64,000 nt of DNA from Rhineura floridana. Taxonomy: Eukaryota > Chordata > Lepidosauria > Squamata > Rhineuridae. A program made the position numbers and the translations under genes. Location of the stretch: positions 228,600,943-228,664,942 of the forward strand of contig NC_084482.1 in assembly GCF_030035675.1 (NCBI RefSeq), read 5' to 3'. Positions 20,659 to 31,426 of this stretch are shown here, in pieces; position 1 is the stretch's first letter; the number at the start of each line of letters is the position of its first letter. The notes under the pieces are model-generated. The model worked only from the letters and a program-made list of their open reading frames with translations, did not search any database and was not told the origin of the DNA.

Positions 20659-20740
20659 ATGATGGGCACAAGAGGAGCCCTTTGCCTCTGGGGGTGCCTC
20701 TGGGCCGTCCCCACTCTGCCGCGGGCTGGGGCCCTCACAG
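20659..20740 (+). CDS. Class II alpha exon 1 (signal peptide)
   Basis: 82 nt. It encodes MMGTRGALCLWGCLWAVPTL and so on, ending ALT, with donor CACAG|GTCAGG and phase 1. Twin ATGs as in the beta gene; the first is taken as start. The signal core is short and Trp/Leu rich. Confidence 0.8.
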
Positions 20741-23700
20741 GTCAGGCAGGGGGCGCGGGGGTATGCCAGGGAAGGGGGCATGGGAGGGAGTTCTGCCTCT
20801 GGGGGTCCCTTGGGCAGAGGGAGGAGGGATCAAGGAAAGACTGCGTGCGGCAGAAGAGGAGAGAGAAATGGGACCTCCCCCCCAAAGAGTCCTGGGCAGA
20901 GTGGGGTGAAGAGCGAGGAGGCAGGATCTGCTCCCTTAACTGAGGAGGGGTGTCTCTTTTAAGCCAAAAAGGACACGGTAAAAGGGAGGTGCAAATGGGA
21001 CACCCCCCCCCCGCTTGGCTTCACAAAGAATCTGGACTTGCGCCTCTGGCCTCGCTGCCAGTTCCAAGGCTGGAAGGCACGTCGGAGCAGAATGGCCTTC
21101 CTCGAAAGTAAGTGGCATCATGAAAGGGGCGACTGCACGTGATCCGGATCAGCCAAAGGGGCCATCTGGCCCAGCAGCCTGTTCTCACGGTGGCCAACCA
21201 GGGGCCCTCATGGAAGCCCAAAAGCAAGCAGGACCCCAGTGCGGGAGCAGCACTCTCCCCCCTCAGGTTGCCCTCCACAGGTATTTGGAAAGAAACAGGC
21301 TCACCGTAGCCATCGTGGCTAGGAGCCATTGGTGGCCCTCTCCATGAATTTGTCTAATCCGCTTTTAAAGCCATCCAAATTGGTGGCCCTCACTGCTGGA
21401 CTCTCCCTCCTCCAAGGAGCTCAGGGTAGAGTTACTCCCCTTTTATCCTACTCACAACAACCCTGTGAGGTAGGTTAGGCACCTGGGGATGTTGGCTGCA
21501 CTCTCCCCTCATCAGGTTTCCCTCTGCACATATTTGGAAAGAAACAGTCTCTGACTGTGAAGGCAGAGCATAGCCATTGTGGCCAGTAGCCATTAGTGAC
21601 CTTTTCCTCCATGAATCTCTCCAGTCCTCTTAAATCCATCCAAATTGGTGGCCTTCAGTGCCTCTTAAGGGAACAAATTCCATACTTTAACTTATTCCGC
21701 ATTTCATTGCTGGACTCTCCCTCCTCCAAGACCTCAGGGTAGAGTTACCCCCCTTTTATCCTACTCACAACAACCCTGAGAGGTAGGTTAGGCACCTGGG
21801 GATGTTGACTGGTCTCTCCAATGATCCATCTAAGTCCACTTTTCTAACTGCCACGTTGGTCCTGCACTCAGAGTCGCCCTGCCTCGCCTTCTGGGGCTGT
21901 TATGGCTCTGAAATGAGATTAATCTAAAAATATATAGAGGGGATGTGGGGGTGTATGAGAGCAGAAGAAAGGGGCCACCAGTCCTCCTTTCCCTGCAACT
22001 GGAGATGTTCTGGGCCATTTGAATGAGGGTCCCCCAGAGCCCTCCCTCCCCTGCTCATTCTCTCCCCCATCCTCCCACCACCCCTGCAGTGGAGGACACG
22101 CTGGTGGAGCTCGACTTCTTCCAGGAGAGCTTCCCTTCAGAGCAGAAGTCCGGTGAGTTCCTGCTGGAGTTCAATGATGAGGAGATCCTGCACGTGGACT
22201 GGGCCCAGAAGCAGAACATCTGGAGGCTGCCGGACTTCCAGCGCTTCACCGACTTTGAGGTGCAGGGGGCCCTGGCCAACATTGCCGTCATGAAGAACAA
22301 CATGCAGGTCCTCATCCAGCGCAGCAACCGCACCTGTGCCCAGAACGGTACAGCAGGGGGGGGTGACCCAGGGAGGTGCAGAGGATGAACCGGAGGGGTG
22401 GGGGTTGTCCTCGTAGCTTCTGTGACAAAATCCTTCAGCCTTTTCCTCTGCCTCAGAAATTCTGCCTGAGGGAAGCAGCCCATCGCAGGGGTGTAGACAT
22501 CCAGGGCAACAGGGTCATAGAGGCCTTCCATTTTGGGGAACGGGGCCTACAGGGCAAGCACAAGGCATGGCTTGAGCACCAGCCTGCCCCGGGCCTGCAG
22601 AGCTGAAAGACCAAACACCTCCTCCGATACAAGCGGTATGAGGCTTAAATAAGCCCCCCCACCCCAACTACCTGTCGCATCATTGTGAATGCCACATGCG
22701 CTGTGCGCACAAGTCGGCCTTCACCCATGATGACAGCGGGGGAGTCTTCCCCTTAGGGACTCCCCAACCACCTTCTTGGGTGATAGCAGACATGTGCGCA
22801 CAGTGCATGGTGCATTGGCACTGATGCAATTATAAGACAGGTAGGTGGGGCGGGAGGGTTTATTTAAGCCCCACACTGTCTGCCTTGGAGGATGGGGGTT
22901 CCTGGGAGCTCCCCCTTAATGATCCATGGCAGCTGAATGCTGCAACCTGACACTGCTGTGGATCACGGAGTAGGACCCTCACTGTCCCACCCTAAGGAGG
23001 GGCCCCTCTGGGCAACAGGCCCCCTCGGCCAGGGCCCAACCTGACCGCCTCTTGGCGCTGGCCCTGCCTACCTACAAGCCAATCAGCATGAAAGGGGAGC
23101 AAGTCAAGTGAGAAGACTCTTCTCAGGGGTGAATGACATGCTCCCTTGTCCTTTCTTGCTGATTGGAGGCAATCAGAGTGCAAGGAGGTGAGGCAGTCAC
23201 TGAGAAAACTCTTCACAGTAGCTAACACAGGCCTCTCCTTTCATGCTGATTGGCTTCTAGGGTAAGTGAGAAGTGAGCTTCGTGGCAAAGTACCTTGGTC
23301 TCCAAAATCCTAATCCCACTTTAAGCTTCATTTCAGAATTCTTAAAATCAAAAGGTTTCTGGCAACATTTAGCCCCCATGGAGAGAGATTTGGGGTGGGG
23401 GCTGGAGAACCTGAGCTCACAGCTGTGTTATTCTGGTTCCAAAGCTCCGGAATTGCAGAAGAGACAGTGAATCCTGGGGGTGAGTCTGTCAGGGGACATG
23501 GCGTAACTGTCGTGAAGGGACCCTGCGCTTGTGAGCTGGCCCCTACCCCACTGAGCCCGTGCTTTACATGTTGCTGTGTGGAATTGTGTGCTTAATTTTG
23601 TTTAAAGCAGCACCACAGCAGCAGAGTAACAGCAGATGTTGAAATGCGAGTGTGCCAGCGTGTGTGTGCATTTACCTAAGAAAACAGGTTTTTACCCTGC

Positions 23701-26700
23701 ATCAGCATCACTGGGACTGGAGACTTATTAAAATAAGAAAAGCTACTTTATTTCTAGAAATACATAGTAGATAGAAAGGCAAACCTAGTTCTAACTAACG
23801 AAGTTGGAGGCGTAACTCCCAGGTGTAGGAGTCAGCCCCACGCTTATAATAATAATAATTATTATAATAAAATTTTATTTTTGAGTCGCCTATCTGGCCG
23901 AGTGAACGGCCACTCTAGGCGACGTACAAAATACAATAAAATACAATATAAAAACCAAGAAGGACCATAATCAATAATTAATAAAACATCAGTTAATAAC
24001 AGTTAAAAGACTAACCCACCCCAGAAATCTCATAGGCCTGCCTGAACAACCAGGTCTTCAGGGTCTGGCGGAAACTTGACAGGGAGGGGGAATGGTGAAG
24101 ATCAAACAGGAGGGAATTCCAGAGGGTGGGAGCCACGATCGAAAATGCCCTCTCTCTAGTCCGCACCTGCCTAGCCAATTTTACTGGTGGGACCGAGAGA
24201 AGGTCTTGTGTGGCTGATCTTGTCAGGCGGCATAATTGGTGATGCTGGAGGCGCTCCTTCAGATAAACTGGGCCGAAACCGTATAGGGTTTTAAAGGTCA
24301 ATACCAACACCTTGAATTGGGCTCGGTAAACAACTGGTAACCAGTATAGATCTATTAACACCGGAGTAATGTGATCACAGCGATGGCTGTTCTTACTCAA
24401 ACGTGCCACCGCATTTTGTACCAGCTGTAGTTTCTGGACTGTTTTCAAGGGTAACCCCACATAGAGCGCATTAGAGTAGTCTAAGCGGGAGGAGACCAGG
24501 GCATGTATTACCCGTGGGAGCAAATGGACAGGAAGGTAGGGTTGCAGCTTCCCTATCAGATGGAGTTGATACCAAGCTGCCCGGCTCACTGCCAAAATTT
24601 GAGCCTCCATAGACAGCTGGGAGTCAGGAATGACTCCGAGGCTGCGAACCTGGTCTTTCAGGGGTAATCTTACCCCATTGAACACCAGGTGTATATCTCC
24701 CAACCTTCTCTTATCTCCCACGAGCAACACCTCGGTCTTGTCGGGATTTAGTTTCACAAATGTTCTAATGAAAATCTCCACTCCCCAAATATTGCAGGAG
24801 TGAGCTGTCCTCTGCTACTATATGCCGATGACACGGTCCTGATGTCCTTTTCTGAAATTGGCCTTAAACGCCTACTACGGACTTTTATTTGTTACTGCGA
24901 ACAACATTTTCTTACAATTAATCACACTAAGTCCAAAATAATGACATTCACCAAAAATAACTCAAAACATCTTTGGAAAATAGAAGGCTTACTGTTTGAA
25001 CAGGTTAAGAAATTTAAGTACCTAGGCATCTTATTCTGTCCCTCACTCTCCTGGACCCCTCATATGAAGGCCGTAACTCAAGCAGCCCATAACACCTCTA
25101 AAGCCCTAATTAGGTTCTATTATACAAAAGGCGGATGTTTCATCCCTGCTGCTATAAAAATTTTTAAAATTAAAATAATATCACAGCTCCTCTATGGAAT
25201 CCTGATTTGGGTCACTCAGTATAATAAAAACATCGAGTCAATATTATCAACTTTTCTTATGCCCATTTTCGGGTTACCAAGATGCGCCTCTTCAGCCGGC
25301 CTCCATCTAGAGTCAGGGTTTAACTCTTTAGAATGTACAGCTTGGCTGCAAGCATTCAATTTCTGGCTCAGGATAGCCTATTCGGGGGGCCCTTCAGGAC
25401 TTACACATCTTATATGGAAAGATCCATTTAAAAGTTCATGGACTAAAATCTTTGAAGGGAAGCTAAATCACCTAGGTCTGTCTTTAGAACTCCTGTCATC
25501 CTGGGGCTTTGAAACAGCCATAGCAGTTATTACTCAACAAATTAAAGACCTTGACCGGCAGTATTCATTTTCTAAGGCATTAACATCTTGCTCCCCCCTT
25601 CAACTTGGTTTGAATTTTAGCTTCCCATCTCATATGCCTTATTTAGAACAGCTAAACTTTTCACAATACGGGTTCCTGTTCTCCAGAGCAAGATTCAACT
25701 GCCTACCCTCTGCTCTGCTTACAGGCCGTTTTCAAGGTATCCCTTATGTTAAACGCTATTGTATTTGCAATGCTAATACCCCCAAAACCCTAGATCACGT
25801 TATTTTAGAATGTGAGCTATATAAGGATTTAAGAGCTAAAATTATCTCTCCACTTACTTCTGGACTCTCTAATAAACATCCAGAACAGATACTTTTCCAT
25901 CTTTTGTCTGACAAAAATAAATCCACAACTGAAGCAGTTGCTAAATTCCTTTATATAGTGCAGGTGCTGCAGAAAAGACATGTGCAATGTGTTTAATGCT
26001 GTTGATACTCTTATTTTTAAATGATATCTTCATATCTTATTTTAAATGATATCTTCATGTATTTGTATTTGTACGCACAATATGTATACAAATCCTTGTT
26101 TTTTAGCTGACTGGGTCTATGACTGTAATTAAATAAAATTTAAATTTGGATTTAGTTTCAGCCTATTCCTTCCCATCCATCCACTTATGGATTCCAGGCA
26201 CTTGGACATGGTATCCACAGCCAACTCTGGTGAGGACTTAAACGAGAGATAGAGCTGAGTGTCATCCGCATATTGGCGACACTGCAGCCCAAATCTCCTG
26301 ATGATGGCTCCCAGCGGCTTTACATAGATGTTGAATAGCATGGGGGAGAGGATAGAACCCTGTGGCACTCCACAATTGAGAGGCCAAGAGTCAGAAACCT
26401 CATCTCCCAATGCCACCCGTTGATGCCTGTCTGAGAGATAGGAACGGAGCCACCGTAAAACAGTGCCTTCTATTCCTAATCCCTCCAGGCGATCTAAAAG
26501 GATACCGTGGTCGACGGTATCGAAAGCAGCTGAGAGATCCAGGAGGACGGGGAAGGTGAATTCTCCCCTATCCAGCGCCCTCCTCATATCATCCACCAGG
26601 GCGACCAAGACTGTTTCAGTTCCATGTCCAGTCCTGAAGCCCGATTGGAATGGATCTAAATAATCTGCTTCCTCCAAGTGTGTCTGTAACTGTTTGGCCA

Positions 26701-29700
26701 CCACTCGCTCAATCACCTTGCCCAAGAATGGTAGGTTAGAGACTGGGCGGAAGTTGTTCAACTCTTGGGGATCCAAGGAGGGTTTCTTTAAGATGGGCTT
26801 TATCACCGCCTCCTTGAGGGCTGATGGCATTACACCCTCTTCCAAGGATGCATTTACCACCGCCTTGATCCCTTTACCCAGTTTCTCTTTGCAGCTCATA
26901 ATGAGCCACGAAGGGCAAGGATCCAGCAGACATGTGGTTGGCTTCACAGTAGAGAGCACCTTGTTTACTTCCTCAGAAGGAAGAGGCTGAAACCGATCCC
27001 ATCGGACCAAAATGCCACTGACCGCCTCTGGCTCGCTTCCTGTGTCCACGGCTTATGGGATCGTGTTCTTCAGGTGCTCGATTTTATCAGCAAAGTGTTT
27101 GGCAAATGAGTCACAGGAGGCTTTAGAATGTTCCATGGGTTCCTGAGCCACTGGATCGACCAGGCTTTGGACCACTTGGAACAACCTCCTGGGACAACAC
27201 TCTGCCAAAGCAATAGAGGCAGCAAAGAAGTCCCTCTTTGTTGCCTTTGTTGCCACCTGGTAGGCAGCTATCGCTGCTCTAACCAGTGTCCGATCGCCTT
27301 CAGAGCGTGATTTCCGCCACTGGCGTTCTAGTCGTCTCACCTCCTGTCTCAGACCCCACAACCGTGGAGTGTACCAGGGTGCTATCTGAGCTCTATTCAG
27401 GGGGAGAGGGCGTTTCGGAGCTACCCGGTCTACCGCCCTAGTGATCTCCCTGTTCCACTCCATCACCAGGGTTTCGACCGGGCGACCTTCAGCCGGCTCC
27501 AAATCTCCCAGCGCATTCAGGAATCCTTTAGGATCCATCAGACGTCTAGGGCGGACCATCCTAATAGGTCCTTGTCCCCTGCGGAAGGTGTGCGGCATTA
27601 AGAGGTCTATATTCACCAGATAGTGATCTGACCATGAAACGGGGTTAGAAGAAACAGCCCCCATTTTCAGAGCACTTCCCTCCCCTCCCGAGACAAATAC
27701 AAGGTCAAGAGCATGACCGGCTACATGGGTGGGCCCTATATTACTAAGGTGCAGTTCCCAGGAAGTCATGGTTTCCATGAAATCCCGAGGGGCTCCAGTG
27801 AGGGCGCTCTCGGTATGCACGTTGAAGTCCCCCAAGACCAATAGGTTGGGGGAGAGCATCCGCACATCCGAGATCACCTCGAGCACCTCGGTCAGGGAGT
27901 CATCCCCATGCTTGGAGAGAGCAGAGACAAAGGGATGTCTCCTCTCTCCCGGACAGTCAGAGGAGAAAGGAGTGGGAAGGGCGGAAGGAGGAGGGGCAGG
28001 TAAGCTTCCCTAAAGTCAGTCAGGGCATCGCAGGTAAAGGTAATCCAGCCTCTCCATCTGGAGGACCCCAACTCTATCTTCCTTCTGCAACATAGACAAA
28101 AGAACAAACCAGGAGTTGCTCTTGCCCAACTTCCAACATTGCACAGACAGACGAAAGGCGAAGGAAGCCCCCCTCCCCCAAAGACACACACTTGCTGCTG
28201 AATCAGCTCTTCGTACTGATGGGGGGAACCCAGGGCAACCCTCCCTCCTTCGGAGCAAGAGGTCCCTCCAAGGGGGAGCCCAGCAGCCCCCCAGCCTCTG
28301 CCCTCTTTGCCTGAGAGAGTCTCCTGGGCCAGGAAGTGCCAGGGGGGGCACAGCCCCCTCCTCAAAGGCCTGGCTCCGGAATCACTGCTGCCCTGAGGCA
28401 AGACTGAAGTCTTGTGTGCGTTTGCACAGGAGAGTGCAGGAGGTCTCACACTCACAACACAGATACGCACAGATACAGAAACCTCTCACCGACCTAGTAC
28501 TTCTGGTTGCTGATGGGGAGGAGTATAGCACTCCAGATATGCTCAGAGGCATTCACTCACCTGCACACACAGTGAAATATTAGCCACAGCTAACGTGGGA
28601 TGTATGAGTGTGCATGTGTCTGTCTGTCTCTCTGTGTCAGGGGGAGAGAGTTCTGGACCCACCTCCCATCAGGGCTGAATGACAGGCTCTGGCACCTTAG
28701 CCCTCCTGGGTTGGGCCTCACCTGCATGGGCTAAGTTGGAGGCCATCATTTCTGCAGAGATATTCCTGGGTCTCCATGCGGAAGAGGACTGTCAGGTTGT
28801 GGACATAGACACGGGGTGGAGGGTGGAGTTGCTTAAAGAAACATCTTTCATGCCAGAGACTGCCTGAAAAAGTGGTGTATTATCCTAGAGTTACACGTTT
28901 TGAAGCAGAGGCTGAATGGCCATCCACCAGGGAGACTGCAGGAGAGGACTACGTGCATTGTCAGGGGGTAGGACTAGATGACCTCTGAGGTGCCTTTCAG
29001 TAGGGCCTCCCCTCTGGCTCAGCTAAAGCTACTCAGCTAGGGAAGGACGTAGAAGGGAGTTCCACAGCGTGGCTCCCTGGGAGAGGCATCAAGGATCAGG
29101 AATGGCCGGCCTCGGAGGGGATGCCGCTTCTGACCAGGGACTGCCAAGGTCAGGTGACATGGTGGCCACTCAGAAAGGAATGAGTCTCTGGAGGACACAC
29201 AGCATTGATCTCTAGCCTTGCCCTCTCCTTCCTCAGTGGCTCCTTCGACAACCGTGTACCCAGAAGACCCCGTGGAACTGGGGGACCCCAACGTCCTCAT
29301 CTGCTTCGTGGACCGCTTCTCTCTCCCGGTGCTGAACATCACCTGGCTGAAGAACAACGAGGTGGTCTCGCAGGGCATGAAGGAGACGGACTTCTACCCC
29401 AGCGTGGACAACACCTTCCGCAAGTTCTCCTACCTCCCTTTCATCCCGGAGCAGGGGGACTTCTACGTCTGCCAAGTGGAGCACTGGGGATTCCCCGAGG
29501 GGAGGACGGAGAAAATCTGGCGTAAATGCACAGCGGCGTCATCAAAAAATCCAGATTCTGAGCTCATAAGAAGCAGGATCTGGAGATAATTTATGCAAAT
29601 TAGGGACTCTTGCTCTCTTACATAATTTATTCTGCTTCTGCCACCTGTGGGGCACAGTAGGGTGCTCAGTCCCCTTCTAGGGTTTCAGGAGGTAGATGGT

Positions 29701-30026
29701 GCCTCTCATTTGAATTTTCAAAGTGTATCTTAAAGCTTAGAAACTTGTATTTTTTCCTGTTTTTGAGGAATTAGATATGGGATTTGCTTATGGGCTGCAT
29801 TTGGGAGGGCTGAGAGAACAAGTAGACACAGAGCCCATTTTTACCCCTCTCCTGTCTCTTCCCACCCCCAGATTCCAAGGCTCCATCTCCCATCCCTGAG
29901 ACAATGGAGAACGTGCTCTGTGCCCTGGGCTTGGCTGTTGGCATTCTGGGCATCGTCGCTGGCACCATCCTCTTCTTCAAGGCCATGAGGATGAACGAGG
30001 GCAGCGTTCGCAGGGGCCGCAGGTGA
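20659..30026 (+). CDS. MHC class II alpha chain (four exons)
   Basis: Partner chain of the class II heterodimer. Exons are 20659-20740 (signal), 22090-22347 (alpha1), 29237-29521 (alpha2) and 29872-30026 (TM, tail, stop), all joined in phase 1. The product is ~259 residues, near the 254 of human DRA. Kept features include GALANIAVMKNN and QRSN, supplying the N62 and N69 equivalents that contact peptide backbone. Also kept are sequons NRT and NIT, and Ig Cys in LICFVDRF and FYVCQVEHW. Intron 2 is ~6.9 kb and holds an L2 split by another LINE. The gene is divergent from the beta gene, 0.9 kb away. Whether it is a DR-, DQ- or reptile-specific lineage I cannot say. Confidence 0.93.
21100..21830 (-). 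repeat. CR1-like and CORE-SINE fragments with a ~315 bp direct repeat (alpha intron 1)
   Basis: 'gtagagttactccccttttatcc' type sequence (SINE tail on the minus strand) plus flanks occurs at 21398-21495 and again at 21713-21812. 'tatttggaaagaaacag' also occurs twice. The upstream part is the complement of the 'gagaacaggatgctggacta' LINE 3' end seen near 61480. The pattern suggests a local direct duplication that has since diverged. Confidence 0.65.
22090..22347 (+). CDS. Class II alpha exon 2 (alpha1 domain)
   Basis: 258 nt, acceptor CTGCAG, donor G|GTACAG. It encodes VEDTLVELDFFQ, GEFLLEFNDEEILHVDWAQK, WRLPDFQRFTDFEVQGALAN, then NNMQVLIQRSNRTCAQN. It aligns well with DRA alpha1. It is about four residues longer in the S1-S2 turn (FFQESFPSEQKSGEF against FYLNPDQSGEF) and has an unpaired Cys near its end. 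Confidence 0.94.
22640..22870. mobile_element. hAT interior-like palindrome (alpha intron 2)
   Basis: The arms 'taagccccccc...ctacctgtc' and 'gacaggtaggtggggcggg' are inverted about a centre rich in 'atgtgcgcacagtgcat'. This is the same architecture as the hairpin interior of the hAT copy at 11273. The termini are not identified. Confidence 0.45.
23072..23260. mobile_element. MITE with ~28 bp terminal inverted repeats
   Basis: It begins 'ctacaagccaatcagcatga' and its complement begins 'ctagaagccaatcagcatga'. It is 189 bp with no coding capacity. Unclassified. Confidence 0.7.
23846..27910 (-). mobile_element. L2-like LINE, 5'-truncated, split by another LINE
   Basis: The minus strand encodes a partial endonuclease (LLVLGDFNVH, SDHYLVNIDLLMP), an RT (FRPVSNLPFLGKVIERV, DLSAAFDTVDH, GVPQGSILSPMLFN, QYADDTQLYLSF) and the C-terminus (LDYSNALYVGLPLKTVQKLQ). 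The AT-rich 3' end is at 23846. The reading is broken at KLNP by an insertion (24757-26147). Outside it the frame is largely open, so the copy is moderately young. It lies in alpha intron 2, antisense to the gene. Confidence 0.92.
24757..26147 (+). mobile_element. Vingi-like LINE, 5'-truncated, nested in the L2
   Basis: Flanked by the 13 bp duplication GGATTTAGTTTCA (24744-24756 and 26148-26160). The 398-residue open frame begins at the YADD box (LLYADDTVLMSF) and continues FLTINHTKSKIMTFTKN, FKYLGILFCPSLSW, and a C-terminal Cys/His block (YCICN...LDHVILECELY). It is homologous to the full-length element at 46273. The tail ends 'gtaattaaataaaat'. Confidence 0.88.
27945..28145. repeat. Unclassified ~195 bp repeat, copy 2
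   Basis: Second copy of the block at 4518-4716, again directly on the 5' side of a minus-strand L2. Confidence 0.7.
28146..29236. other. Alpha intron 2, distal part
   Basis: No exon is seen before the alpha2 acceptor at 29236. A CR1 3'-end scrap lies at about 28890-29010 ('ggactagatgacctctgagg'). GC-rich stretches at 28200-28420 are unassigned. Confidence 0.5.
29237..29521 (+). CDS. Class II alpha exon 3 (alpha2 Ig domain)
   Basis: Encodes VAPSTTVYPEDPVELGDPN, LICFVDRF, NITWLKNNEVVS, FRKFSYLPFIP and FYVCQVEHWGF. The 3' end is placed at TGGC|GTAAAT, giving 285 nt. That donor is weak (C at -1, AAAT following) where other class II alpha genes usually have G|GTGAGT, so the boundary is less secure than the domain. 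Confidence 0.9.
29872..30026 (+). CDS. Class II alpha exon 4 (TM and cytoplasmic tail)
   Basis: After CCCCAG it encodes SKAPSPIPETMENVLCALGL, a TM helix with GILGIVAG, and a basic tail MRMNEGSVRRGRR ending at TGA. The stop overlaps a good donor (CGCAG|GTGAGT). The transcript may read through it or splice to a 3' UTR exon, and splicing there would change the last residues. Confidence 0.9.
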
Positions 30027-31426
30027 GTTAAATCCATTGCATTTTTTAAATTCCAGTGAGGCCAACATTTTGGGGGAGGGCTTTGCTTTGCCAGAGCAGG
30101 GAGGGGTGGGGGTGGGGCCATCTTGTCCAGAAGGTGCTCAGATCTCAGTTCTGGCCTTTCGGTCCGTTGGGTCACACCTGAGCCAGGTATCAAAGAGGGG
30201 CACTTTACTAGTTTCGAGACAGGGACCTGAGCCCAATCCTGTCTCCATATCACCTGGAGCCTCAGTCTGATCACAGGCATCCCTACAACAGCATGTATGA
30301 CAACGGTGTGGTCTGGTTTTAAGTGCGCACATTTAAAAAGACAGTGCAAATATTGCCAGGATAGTGACCATCTGCTGGCCCCGAGGGAGGAGACGAAGGC
30401 TCCCAGCTCACCAGCCCCTCTCGCCTTCCCTTTCAGATGATCCAGGGGCAGAGGGCCGCTTCCCTTCTTGGCAGCCGCTTCCAAAGGCCCCTGGTCTCAT
30501 GGCCTCCCCCAAGACTTTCTGCTCCCCCAAATCAGTTGGAAGAATCTGCTACAGGGTCCCTCTCTGGCTCACTTGGCCAGCTCTGCAAACTTTTCTTTCC
30601 TGACATCCGTAAGACCTAGAAAGTTATGAGTTGTGGGACTTCCCGGAAGGAGTGCTGGCTGGTGGTTGTCTCTGAGGGAGCTCTGCCTCAGAGGAAGCTT
30701 TTTTCAGGTTAAAAGCCAGCCAAGAGGAATCTTGGACTGGCTTAAATGTTCTCCAAGGCATAGGAGAACCGATCAGATTTTCCACAAGACTTCGTTGAGC
30801 TGTCGGCGGCTGGAATTGATCAGGAAATCCCTGAGATAAGAAGGCATGCCGATCGGCTGAAGACGGAGTCAGGATTTCCACGCAAGCTGTACTGGAAAAA
30901 AGCGAAGCGTTCTTTTTTTCTTCTTAAAAAAAACGTTCTTAACCAGCGAGCCTACTTCTGTCTAAATCTTATCATTCGGCTTAAATTACTACAATAAAAG
31001 GGATTTGTTTACGAATCAGCAACTGAGAAACCTGGGTGAGTCATACTTTTTCTCTTTTAAATATAATTATGGAAGAAAGAAAATGTAAACAACTTATATA
31101 CTTTTTTTACGACAAAAAGCTGGCCTGAATTTGGAGTTTTAAAGCTTAAAAACGGATGAGAGGTAATTATTATATTTTGGACTATTTTTCTCTTTGGACT
31201 ATTTCTTTTTGGACGAATCTGCTGCTCGTATATGTTACTAATTGCTTGGTGTTGGGAACCAGAATTGTTTTGCATTCTTGGATGTAGATAAGAACTGTGC
31301 TGTGCTGGCTGGACTTCAATAACAGGCCTGGAATATTAACTCTTTTGTTGGTGGAGGAAAAAAAAAAGAAATAGACTGCCTCTAGGTTTTGGAACAGTGA
31401 TTAATATCAGAAATTAAAGGCTTTTC

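Noticed and set aside
29771-30484. Minus-strand open frame of 237 codons
   Set aside because: It is antisense to the alpha TM exon, with no family resemblance.
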